NCBI RefSeq assembly: GCF_024868665.1
Contig: NC_079893.1
Span: 14,104,583-14,168,582, forward strand
From: Triplophysa rosa
Taxonomy: Eukaryota; Chordata; Actinopteri; Cypriniformes; Nemacheilidae
Direction of reading: 5' to 3'
DNA: 64,000 bases
The notes beneath the pieces were generated by a model. The model was not told the origin of the DNA. It was given only the letters and a program-made list of their open reading frames with translations, and did no database searches. Every line of letters begins with the position of its first letter. Positions within the stretch are counted from its first letter, which is position 1. The position numbers and the translations under genes are program-made. Positions 37,435 to 53,915 of this stretch are shown here, piece after piece.

Positions 37435-37440
37435 TTTATT
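37435..37440 (-). terminator. ints12 polyadenylation signal
   Basis: AATAAA on the minus strand, about 175 bases beyond the ints12 stop. The convergent 3' ends of ints12 and arhgef38 lie within about 400 bp. Confidence 0.65.
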
Positions 37441-37613
37441 GAAACGTATCATTAAAATGGAGCAGCTTGTTTTCAGGGATGTGGCTGGCTTTGAAAAAAA
37501 TGAGGCACAACTTTAAACCGAACCATCAGAAAGACCAGTAACATTTAAATTCAAGTATATGACTTCACATACAGGATTTGTTTTCTCTTAAACATAATCT
37601 GCCGTTTCCCCAC

Positions 37614-39653
37614 TCATTTCTTCATTTTTTTCTGTGCTGCTTTTTTCTTCACCATTTGCAGACGCTTCATAGCATTGAGCTGAGACTCCTGTGAGGTGGG
37701 TGCTTTTCCATCAGTTGAGGCTTTTGCCCCATTGTTGTTGTTGTTACTACTGCTAGAACCATTGCCCCCATTGCCTCCTCCATTGCTTCCTGAGCCACTG
37801 TTGCCTCCCAGACTGCTAGAAGGTGCTGCCCCAGGTGATAAAGATCCAGTCACCGTCATTTTTCCTAAACTGTCTCCACTCGACGAGCGGCTCAACACCT
37901 GTTTGCCAAGTGTGAGAGGAGGGGGTGGTTTAATGGGTACCGTGCTGGAGCCATTGTTCCCATTACCAGTACCATTACCTCCTGACGGTTTGGTGGCCAG
38001 ACCTGGTTTAACATTGGCCAATGCAGAGAGTCCCACAGCTTTAGAGCCTGAGGGAGGTGGGGTAGATTTACTACCACCCTGCTGACTGGTCCCTAACTTG
38101 GTACTGGAGGGTCCGACATTAGAGGTCTTAGTAAAGGCGGCCCATCCTGTCAGGCCCCCGCTTGGTGGCAAAGACGTGTTGCTGCTGGAAGAGTTTCCTG
38201 ATGCTGCAGATGTCTAAATGGAAAAATTAAACATCATATATTAGTATAGAGATCTCATAATAATTCTGAGATATGTCTCCGCTGCTTGTGAATATACTCA
38301 CCTTCACCTCTGTTCTCTTAAAGGCCTGGAATGAACCTGCTGTTTCAGGTTTGGGCTTCAGCTCAGCCTTCTTCACTAGTGGATCTTTCAACATAGGTAC
38401 CGCTGTTGCCAAAGGAGGAGCCGGTTTCTGTGGGGGTTTCTGGGTCTTTTGAGCCTGAGACATTTAAAAAAAAGCTAATAAGTGTACATCATATCACATA
38501 AGCAGTTAAGTGAAGCGCATTTAAAAATAACATAACATCTCACCATTCGCTTCATTTGCCTTGTGCATCGAGCACAGTACCACACTAGTCGCGGATCGTT
38601 GACATCCTTGTCAGTAGCCTGAGGTTTGTGACACTCCTGATGATATAAATTATGACATTCTTGACACTCAACAAGTTGATTTCCAGATGTGACGGTCATT
38701 TGTCTAAGACGAAATAAAGAAAAAAGGTGGATGAATTTCGCATATACATAAGTAAACAGTCATTGTTGTTAAAGTGTGTTGAAGCCATCAAATAAAATTT
38801 ACCAGACCTACTACGGTCATTTAACAGTTGCTTATATTTGACTTCACTTACAGGTACAGTTCACCCTTTAAATGTCTTGATCAAGATCATAATGGGGATA
38901 GCTGATGGCTCAGACCCTTTTGGGACCTGAACCAGCCATCGCTGTAAGCTGTTTCACATCATCACTCACCGACAAACCACACAAGCAAGGCCCATTTCCA
39001 TGGCAAAGTCATCAGCGTTGGTTTCATCATTGTCTGGGAAATCTGGTATAGGAATATCCTTAGTTTGAAAAGCAACAGGAGATGAATGGCTGTCCTGTCT
39101 TTCAATACGAGGTTTTTTGGCCGGCTCTGCTCCATCCCCAGGTTCAACCCGAACCTACGTATATCATGTAAACTTTAATTAGTGGTTTACAAAAAAAAAT
39201 TTTTGTTGTTATTTACAAAACAACAAATCTTACAAAAAAGCAGTAATTTCTTGATACCCACCTTTTCCAAGGACCTTTTCTCACCCTCTTTCTTGGTCTT
39301 CTCTGAGGGGCCTGATTTACTGCTGCTGCTGGCGATAGATGATGAAGATGAACTAGAGGAGGACTTGGAGTCTTGTTTGGTCATTTTTGGCAATGACACC
39401 TTGTTCACTTCCGTTTCCTAATAAATGGAAAGCAGGTTAAACATTAAACGCACCTATCATGTCTACAAATACATTCATTTTTAAAAAATCTGATCACCTT
39501 TAGTGATGTTCTGTAGACGGAATCGCTGCCCCTGGCCAAAGACTCATCCATGAGGGCCTTCAGTTTCTCTGCTGAATCTTTGCTTTTGGAGTGAAGGTAT
39601 CCCAGTCCTTTTAGAAAGATAGGGTCCAGTTCTAGACTTACTGTTCCAGCCAT
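37614..39653 (-). CDS. ints12: Integrator complex subunit 12
   Basis: Subunit of the nuclear Integrator complex, which processes snRNA 3' ends and attenuates RNA polymerase II. Coding exons (minus): 39653-39498, 39417-39262, 39154-38970, 38703-38544, 38454-38302, 38213-37614; 1410 nt, 469 aa (human 462). The N-terminus ([20 protein letters not shown]) is the conserved microdomain known to bind INTS1. A C4HC3 PHD finger is visible with Cys162, Cys165, Cys179, Cys182, His187, Cys190, Cys209 and Cys212; the exon 3-4 border falls just after Cys165. A basic stretch (TRQMKRM) follows, then a long low-complexity Ser/Gly/Asn/Pro region and a conserved tail ([20 protein letters not shown]). Exon 2 contains an acquired-looking polyserine run. 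All introns are GT-AG and short. It converges on arhgef38 and its 5' end faces g3bp2. Confidence 0.95.
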
Positions 39654-39968
39654 TTGGTTAGCGCCTAGTAACTTAGCGTTATATGATTTTAAACAAGAGC
39701 ACGTCTAACTCTATTTTTTAACTGTGACTGTATAACCCAATGCATTTCTATCGCTAAATGTCTAGTTTTGCTAAGCTAGCTAAGTCACTTGGGCTGACTT
39801 ACTGTTTAAAGCTTTGTCAAACGTATAAAACGTACTTATACAGTGAAGAATCGCTCCCATATAACAATTAACACTGATCATAAAGTAAGCAGTTACTATT
39901 CTGCTGCTTGATCTGGACTGACTAGCCCACAGAAATAAACTAAACGAAAGAACAATTGAGATGACAGA

Positions 39969-39978
39969 GGGGGCGGGG
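39969..39978. promoter_or_regulatory. GC box upstream of ints12
   Basis: GGGGGCGGGG, an Sp1-type site, about 315 bases upstream of the ints12 start on the minus strand, with no TATA box nearby. Placement suits a housekeeping promoter; function is inferred. Confidence 0.45.
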
Positions 39979-40780
39979 CTTAGAGGCAGGAACGCTGTCC
40001 AAAATTTGTAAAATGCTATACATGTTAACTTTACCATCTTCTCCCGTTTGTATCTGTTTCCTGTGAAGAATTCGATTTCAATAACATTTTTCCCACTGTG
40101 TTTTTTTCTATTGTAAATAATTGTAATACAGCTGTTGCGACAGCACGTGCACAGCTTTTTCACGTGACAACCGACACCTTTCTCAACGCTATTTCTGATG
40201 ATATGCATGGCGCCTATCTAACAATAAATATAATACCACATATTTATTTTACAGTAACATACAATAGACCAAATTACAAAGAGCGAAATAAACTCCACGT
40301 CACACTGGAGAACTTGGCTTTATGAGCCGTCAAGCGCCCCCTGGAGGAGGAAGGTTTGCATTTTTTATAGCTAGCGTCTTATATTTCTTTCCGATGTGTT
40401 TCCAATAAATAATTCCGACGGAAGCATGTTTCGGCAGTCATATCCCGCTTTACAGAAGCAACACTCTTAAAAGAAATGTTAAATTCCGATAGTTTAGAAA
40501 TATCAGTGCGTATTTTGTACCTATAATAATAAAGTACGTATCATTGCCTTTAAACAAATGAGTTGGACCTAGTTGGACATTAATAAATGTAACACCAGGA
40601 AATGTTTCCGTACAATTGTATGTCCTCATTGAACGTATCAGCGCGTGAGGTCTAATAATGAACCCACGAAATCCATGATCTTATAAATAACACATACGAC
40701 CCTAATATTTGTTCCACTTTAGCCGTAAATCGTGTCGATGATTACGTTGTTTACAACGATCGGAGAAATGCGTTGCAGCG
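39979..40780. other. ints12-g3bp2 intergenic spacer
   Basis: About 1.3 kb separates the ints12 start from the first g3bp2 exon. No exon of a gstcd-like gene was recognised here. Short frames in this stretch look like chance. Confidence 0.5.
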
Positions 40781-40990
40781 ACGTCATAATTATGTTATAG
40801 AGTGTAAGAAACTGATTGGCTGGTTTAGTGTGACGGGGGTTCTTGTCCCAGTTCGCAGGGGTTAGACAATAAGAATCTACTCAGCAGCATTCCCAATAAT
40901 AACACAGCATAGATGGAATATATCGCACTGTGATTTGAAGCAGCATTCGCTGACGCAGTTGTTTTTGAGACAAATCATTCTTATTTGTTT
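40781..40990 (+). promoter_or_regulatory. Probable g3bp2 promoter
   Basis: Contains a CRE-like ACGTCA at 40781 and an inverted CCAAT box (GATTGGCT) near 40814, within 250 bases of the inferred untranslated first exon. No TATA box is seen. Function is inferred from position and motifs. Confidence 0.4.
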
Positions 40991-41394
40991 AATCGCATAA
41001 ATCATAGACCACAGAAGAAAGAGGTAAGTGATTCAAATGTATAAATCTTGATCTATGTCAGTTTTGTATCGTTAGAATCTAAAGCAAATTTAAATGCATA
41101 CATTTTAAAGCATACATGTATATATCATATGTTTGATTTTGATATTAAAATTAGTTAATAGAGGGTAAAGAGGATTTACAAAAAGCAGTTTCTTCGTCGT
41201 GTTTTTTGATGCACTGCACACACGCAGCACTCTTTTGATCATCGTCATAATAAACCAAACCAGATACATTTAACACCTTCTTGGAGGGTTTAGAAAAATT
41301 GACTACACATATACCACTTTAGTGTTTAAAAATAGCTAGGAACATTACTTTTAATTTTTAAGCATTGGATTTTTTAGGTGTTGTCTAACTGTGA

Positions 41395-47288
<5,894 letters not shown>

Positions 47289-49109
47289 GAGGAGCACCTC
47301 CTGTAGTCTGGAAATAGTACGATGTTTGTTTATTACTATACAGAGAAGTCAATGTAAAAATGTGTGCATTGTACTTCTGTTTTTGTGGGGGTTTACCTTT
47401 TTTTTGGTATTTGGAATGTCAGCTGTTTCACGTGAAGCAGATTAAACATCTTGAGAAACCTAATAGCTCAAAATACACATTAACTTTTTAAATTGTACTG
47501 CAGATCATCTGCTTTGTAATCATCAAATAGTAACAATTACAACAATTTGGAGGATTTATGTCGGTTAGATTTAATTTTCACAGTTTAAAGTTTAACCTCT
47601 GCTCTGAGACATTTTTGTATTAGATTTACTTTCCAGTTGCTGTTGTTGTAAATTGTGCAGATGGAAAGATGGCCTTTAAGAATATATTTTTAAGTTTTTT
47701 TATTTTGTTTTTGTAGACTTGAGAGAAATATTGAGGAGATTACAAAAGCAGTTATAAGCTAACAATGTTTCAGTTGTCCTCGTAAGTATTTGGAATCATA
47801 CAGAAACTGTTAAGAGGACCGAAACCTTTTGAAAAGTGGAAAGACATTGACCTCTCATTTTGATTTTATATTTTTTTAACATACATATTGCTTTGTTCCT
47901 GTTCTGCCTGAAGTACTCTGCCACTGAATAAGTGTACGAAGCAGTAGTTGAATAATTGTAAAGTTTTCATGTTTTTGTTTTACAGAATTTTTTTCTTAAA
48001 AGTCAGAGTCACTTTGCCAACATTAAGATTCATCCCTATTATCTTATTTGTTTTATGATGTGGGTTTCAGTTTGAACTTTTATGAGAAATTGACAGTGCC
48101 ATACAGATTGCAGGGAATCTTTGCTGATGTATGTATGAGCTTCAGCAATGAACTAGTTTTGAGTTCTGCATTGTCTTTGTGATTGTTTTTATAACTATAT
48201 TCTGTGTTTGGTTAGAAAAGAACATTGCCAAAATGTTTGTTGTAAGTCTTTTTCTGGACAGGCATGGGATTTAATTGTTGTTAAGTGCTATTTGAACTGA
48301 CTTTAGTCAAATTTTATACCCCCACTCGTACAAACAATTCTCCTTAGTTATTGTAAAGGAAATGTGAATTGGAGAAACCATTAATGCAGTGGGCACTGAT
48401 TTCATTTTGCAGTCTTATACTTGCACTGATTTTGTAATTACAATTTGATGTAGCGCTATTTTTTATGTTTTATGTCTTCCGTGTTAGGTAGATTGCATAT
48501 ATTAGATATTTGCAATATTTCTTGGACAATCCTCATCAGGGACATTGCACTTGTTTTAGTTTCTTTTCCTTTTTTGAAGGCTTGCTCTGTTCTACAAAGA
48601 CATTTTGGTTGCAGGGGCACTTGGACAATTCAAAAGAGTATGCCAGCATGTCCTACCTAGAGACTTCTTTCCCCCATCTTTTCTGCTTAGTGCTTGTTTT
48701 GAGTTTTGGACCTGGATCGTAAAAATAACTGTGTAAATAAATGCCACAATGGCCTTTCTATTTAGACTTTACAGCACTTCAAACAGCCAAATACTTTGAA
48801 AGACAAATAGAAAAAGCAGAAATCATACCATACTGTACAGACAGGTCATGTAACTGTGCTTTCAATTCTGAAAATATGCAGATTATACGGTACTCGTATC
48901 ATTTGTTCATATGATTTAAACAAATCCTCTTTGAATGAATTCATCTTTTAATGCTACTGTAAAATATTTCAGTTGGTTTTCATCTAGTTATTAGGAGGTT
49001 TTAAGATGTTATGTAGTTTTCTATTTAAGTGGACAAAGAAAATAAGCTTTTTTGTACTGTTGTTGTATTTTTATTTCAGCTTTGAATGTATTAGACGTGA
49101 CACAATAAA
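47289..49109 (+). other. g3bp2 3' UTR
   Basis: AT-rich, with no repeat family recognised. Candidate polyadenylation signals AATAAA are at 48736-48741 and 49104-49109; the second is followed by a short G/T-rich stretch and is the likely distal end. Confidence 0.65.
49104..49109 (+). terminator. g3bp2 distal polyadenylation signal
   Basis: AATAAA about 1.8 kb after the stop codon; the 36-bp tandem duplication begins right after it. Confidence 0.6.
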
Positions 49110-49128
49110 CTGAAAATTGTGCATTTAA

Positions 49129-49201
49129 TTCCTGAGTTTAACATATTACTGGTCTTGGAAAAAAATTCCTGAGTTTAACATATTACTGGTCTTGGAAAAA
49201 A
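49129..49201 (+). repeat. 36-bp tandem duplication
   Basis: ATTCCTGAGTTTAACATATT followed by ACTGGTCTTGGAAAAA occurs twice in direct succession, essentially identical, so the duplication is recent. Confidence 0.9.
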
Positions 49202-49416
49202 TATATATATTTTCTTATTTGGTAGCAAAACAATGTTGCCTACATAACAATAATCTTCAGTTTTCTTGTCAGTTTTCAAGGGAATTAATAAAGAAATATT
49301 AACACCACTTGAGGTGAAAAAACATAAGCACGTCTTGTGCAACTATAAGCACAATCTTTAGTAAAGTAAAAAAATCTTCATTTTGTAAATTGACGTAAAT
49401 AAAATAAGAATGTGAC

Positions 49417-50312
49417 AGATTACTAGGGATGGGTACCGAGAACCGGTACTTTTTTGGACCGGTACATAATTGGGTCGGTACCAGAGTATCGATAAACTTC
49501 ATGACAAAAGATACTGTTATCGATACTTGCGTTGTTTTATCTCTGTGTATTCGGGTGTTAAATGGCGAATTAGAGGCTGCTGCCTATCATTTTCCATCCC
49601 TGAATTATGGCCGAAGTTTGCTCGACGTATGTGTGATATCTAGGACCATATGATTTCCGCGATGTATTTGTAATCTGCTTGTTTATGAGTGAAAGAGTAT
49701 CACGGTTGCTCTTGTGGAGCTTTCAGCGTCCGCGTTTCACAACAATGAAGCTTCCGTCAAATACCCCGTTGCGGCAAACCGTCAAAATAAAAGTCCTTTA
49801 TTTGAGAACAAGTTATAACATTGTTTTTAATAATTCGGCCACGGAGTATATTTACTTACTTTAGTAAATTGAAGTAAATGTGCTAGTAAAATTATAAAAA
49901 ATAGTACATATAATAAAAAATTACGTGCTTAGAAAATAGTACTTAAATTTATGTAGACTTAAAACCAGAAAGGAACAAAGAAATACGGTCTACCAATCAA
50001 ATAACCATAGTGATGTAAAGTAATTATGTTGAATTACATTATGATTGCTCCTATGCACATGCTAAGTGCAGTAAAGGGTATGCTAAGGAACACACACACG
50101 TTTTGTTATGTGGCATTTTCTGTTTGCTCCGAAGCATTTGTAAACTCTAAAGCTCAGCTGTAATAAAGAAACTTAAAATGTTTAACATCTTTTCACATCA
50201 TGTGCTTTTTCATCAAATTATAGAGCGTAGTATCGATAACAGTATTGATAAGTACCGGTATCGATAAGCAGTATCGACATCGGTAAAATCTTAACGATAC
50301 CCAGAGATTACT
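49417..50312. mobile_element. Non-autonomous hAT element, 880 bp, perfect target duplication
   Basis: The element at 49425-50304 is flanked by AGATTACT on both sides (49417-49424, 50305-50312). The left tip AGGGATGGGTACCGAG and the right tip in reverse CTGGGTATCGTTAAG are related. GGTACC and GTATCGATA motifs repeat near both ends. The interior 49700-49870 resembles 51040-51260. No transposase frame is seen. Confidence 0.88.
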
Positions 50313-51029
50313 GCCAACTGGGAAAAAATGCATTATTTGAAAATCATGTTATCACAGTAATGGCCAGTAGATGGCTGCACTGTCCTTTGCAGTCACCTGC
50401 TCACTGAAATTCTAAACAAATTTAGCATGTTGATTTTTAGATGTTATCCAACATTTTTTTGTCAGTTTACTTTTCATCAGTGAGTTGTTGCAGTTTTTCA
50501 GTGGTCCGGGGATGAGAAAACCTTTCCCCTAAATTCTCCTTTTTGAAAATAAAATGGAAGTTCTTTTAGGCAACAGAATCACGCGGGGTCCTAAAGAGGA
50601 CCGATTTCGAGAACTTTTATTAGTTTAATTTCTGACATTTTGCTAGCACGAATAGGACCACCATTTGAGAAGTACATAGGCAAGGGCGGATAATAGCACG
50701 TCGGAGAACAGCGCCTGCGTAGGTTAATGTTGTTTCACTGAATTTCTTTTTTTTTCAAAATTCAACAAATGAAAATGTTTCAATGTAGTAAAAAACATTG
50801 GGTGTCTTATGGGGCAAAAATATAAAAATACAATATATGGGCTCCCATATGTAGCGCCCTATGATTGAATCGCGGAGTCCAGGCATAAAACAGATTTTGC
50901 TGTATAACGCACAGAATCTGGCAAATGTATTATTCTTAACCAGAAAGTAGCACCGAACAGCTAACAAAATTCTAATTGTTCATGAATAACTTTATAAATA
51001 TTCAGATAGTGTTTAAATATGTAATCTGC

Positions 51030-51265
51030 AATTGTTTGCGTGTGCTCGTGGAGCTTTCAGAGAACGCGTTCACATGAACTGTTTCTGTTTCATCATGTGA
51101 GAAAAGCAGCTGTCAAACATCCTTTGCGGCGACCCGTCAATATAAAAGTCAGGTTAACTTATACAAGTTATTACACACCCTCATTTTACCACACTAACCC
51201 TCTTGATTTTTTTAATAATTCAACTATTGAGTATATTATTTACTTTAGTAAACTAAAGTTTTGCA
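51030..51265 (+). repeat. Fragment related to the interior of the 49.4-50.3 kb hAT element
   Basis: Shared blocks include TGGAGCTTTCAG, GTCAATATAAAAGTC (GTCAAAATAAAAGTC in the other copy), TTTTTAATAATTC and TTTACTTTAGTAAA in the same order. No ends are seen. Confidence 0.6.
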
Positions 51266-51704
51266 AAACTTTTGCAAAAATATTGCAAGCCATATCTCTC
51301 TGGCCCCTCATTTGGGATGCTTTTCATGAACTGGACCCCATGACAAACTAATTGAATAGCCCTGGTCTAACGTCTATGTGCTTGCCTGTCCCATGGTCTC
51401 AACCACAGCCGTTGAAAAACAGAGTAGCGACACACTTTGATCTGCCGCAGCGTGTTCACGTGGTTTATGGAGTGCTAAATAGTTCCAAACTGTCAGTCTG
51501 TTTGAATGGGTTTAAGTGGGAGAGACAGTGGAAGCAGCTGTATTTGCAACAAATTTCACTAAATACCAACACAATGTATGCACTGATAACTATGTTGATT
51601 AAATTTATAATTACATTTTGTCTGATGAGTGTTACGGGCTTTTTCCCCTTTAAACTATAACTATAAAAAATTAAGTTTTGAAAATCGTTCTTAATTCAGG
51701 AGAA

Positions 51705-52215
51705 TAGGGGGTTTCACACCATAACGATAAAGATACAGAGAACGATATCGTTGGGATCACTTTCAGAACAACTTTTTTCCAGCTGATGAACGATAAAACA
51801 TACTGTCAGACAGTTTCTGGCGGATAACGTTTGACTATTGGTGATCGCAACGGAGGTTTTATGTTCGAATTAAAGACTTTAGTGGTCGGAAAGCGGTGTG
51901 TTTACAGTGGGATATTATATATGTAACGCTTATGAGTCTAAGCAAGCTGGCAAAATATATATGCTTTACACCTCGGACACTAGCGCACCTTCAGAGAGAG
52001 CATCCAGCCTTTGCTGTCATACTTTGGAGAAAAGATGTTCGGGAATGAAAACAAAAGCATCAGCAGCAGGTCATCTACATTAATTTTAGTGACTGGGAAC
52101 ACTGCAGCACGCAGGCTTAAAATAAAAATAACTTTATTGTTATCGTCCGCTGGTGTGGACGTAAATGTAGTTATAGTTACAGTTATAGTTATCGTTATAA
52201 TGTGAATGGCCCTTT
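51705..52215. mobile_element. MITE with GTTATCGTTATA ends
   Basis: The left end TTTCACACCATAACGATAAA is an imperfect inverse of the right end TTATCGTTATAATGTGAATG. The subterminal region repeats TTATAGTTA. It is non-coding; superfamily not determined. Confidence 0.6.
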
Positions 52216-53079
52216 AGAGAGACCGTATTAATCAGTTTTGTGTGTTTAATTTAACTAGGAAGAATGCATAATGTGCAATACATTAACAGTTTGCATGCAT
52301 TCATCTGTTTCTTATGCTTCTATGATCATCAATACATACCAATGTTAAATTACAAGACATTCACATAAAAATGCATTTATAAAAGTAATTTATCAATAAA
52401 TAATCAATGATTGCAAGTAAATGCACCGCAAAGAACGCTGAAAAATAGCAAGACAAACAATTTCAGCGAGTAAGAGATTTTATTATATAATTTATACAGG
52501 AAGATGGTAGATGACATTTTATTTAATGAGCAGCCTTTATAGAAAATCATTCAACCACACATACAGACACACAGAAAAGCCATTTTTATTTAGGAAATCA
52601 ATATTTTGTTTCAAAAACATCCTTATAATAAAACACCAGTTTTACAGAGATGTATTTTATCAACTTTGCAGCGAATGTGTTTGGGAAACAGTGAAATGAA
52701 TGGGCTTCAATGCAATGTTTGGAACTATAGAGAGCCCTCCATGAAATGAGTTACCTCTGTTTTTCAACAGCTCTTGTCTCAACTATTTGTTTGTGTGTTT
52801 GTTCAGCATTGGACAATATTGTTTTCTGCACATATAACATTGAGTAACATTTTACAACAAGGACCCATTTATTAATCCAAAAAGGAAAATTTGTTCATCA
52901 TGTGTTTTCCAAACCTGAAAAAGAAAGTCAAGCATGAATGAAGATGAACAAATGATGACTTCTAAACTATCCCTTTAACATTAGCTAACATTAACTAACA
53001 ATAAACAATATTATACAATATATACATTTTTAATTTTTAATTTTTAATACAACTGTTCATTTTTTGTTTGTGATAGTTT
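52216..53079. other. Intergenic, nothing recognised
   Basis: AT-rich spacer between g3bp2 and uso1 without a supported gene or repeat boundary. Confidence 0.4.
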
Positions 53080-53230
53080 ATTAAAGCAATAAGCCCCAAG
53101 AAGCAGTGGGTTACAGTGCATTTTATAACAGCTAAGGGCGTTGTGGCACGACGCGAAGCGGAGTGCCTAAAACCCGTAGCTCTTATAAAATGCACTGTAA
53201 CCCACTGCTTCGTGGGGCTTATTGCTTTTA
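53080..53230. repeat. Perfect-looking foldback hairpin
   Basis: The left arm AAGCAATAAGCCCC...GTTACAGTGCATTTTATAA and the right arm TTATAAAATGCACTGTAACC...GGGGCTTATTGCTTT pair over about 50 bp with few mismatches, around a spacer of about 45 bp with GTTGTGGCACGACGCGAAGC. Similar CCGTTATA and TTATAACGGC motifs continue to about 53400. Probably a MITE. Confidence 0.8.
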
Positions 53231-53735
53231 TAAAACGGTTATTCCATATGCTTAGCAAGGTTTCATAAAATAAAGTAAATAAAATGATATTTAGGCTATG
53301 TGGTGCGGTCAGCCGTTATATATTGAGGTATTTTATAACGGCTTAGAACTCCGCTCAGCCAATCAGAATCAAGGACCAGAACTGCCCGTTTTATAATGTG
53401 CATTAACTAATGTTAACTAAGATTATGTAAGATTGTGATTTATGATTGACATTTTAAATTAACATTAAGATTGCCAAGGGTTGTCCCTTATTTCATGTTA
53501 ATTGAAGTAATATAAATAATTAGCATATACAATAAATAATAATAAATACCAAATGTTAACAGGTTTTTTTCAGGAGTGCAAGTCACAAACTCTTGAACCA
53601 GTCAGACGGAGGAAAGCATTTTATTAAAATACTAAAACTCGGTCATAAAGAGCTGTTCCCACGATTGCAAATCTCTGTCACTGTTCCTTTAAGAGCTTGT
53701 TGATCCTATGGTCAGCCACGTATCGCCACGTTTTC

Positions 53736-53763
53736 TGCGCATGCGCGTGAGAGTCAGTTCCGG
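53736..53763 (+). promoter_or_regulatory. uso1 core promoter motifs (NRF1 and ETS)
   Basis: TGCGCATGCGC at 53736-53746 is a textbook NRF1 site, and TTCCGG at 53758-53763 an ETS site. They lie about 155-180 bases before the uso1 ATG in a locally CpG-containing stretch without a TATA box, the pattern of ubiquitously expressed genes. Confidence 0.65.
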
Positions 53764-53915
53764 GCTGCGTAGAGGTGGGCCGTAAGATCAACATCGGGCA
53801 GCAGCTGTTTTTAATAGCATTTACTCTCTACGTGTTCTGGGGGTCTCTTTGGGTTAATTGACGTTTTATTCTAAAGATCCAACTGTTAGTTATTATTACT
53901 CACGCGAACAGAAAG

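Noticed and set aside
37696..38085. Open frame of 129 codons on the plus strand, Leu/Pro-rich
   Set aside because: It is the antisense of the last ints12 exon, whose Ser/Gly/Asn repeats leave the opposite strand open.
39780..40208. Open frame of 142 codons on the minus strand upstream of ints12
   Set aside because: No known motif and no splice signal linking it to ints12; it lies across the promoter region and looks like chance.
39660..40780. A gstcd gene facing ints12, as in human
   Set aside because: No exon with recognisable similarity is present on either strand in the spacer.
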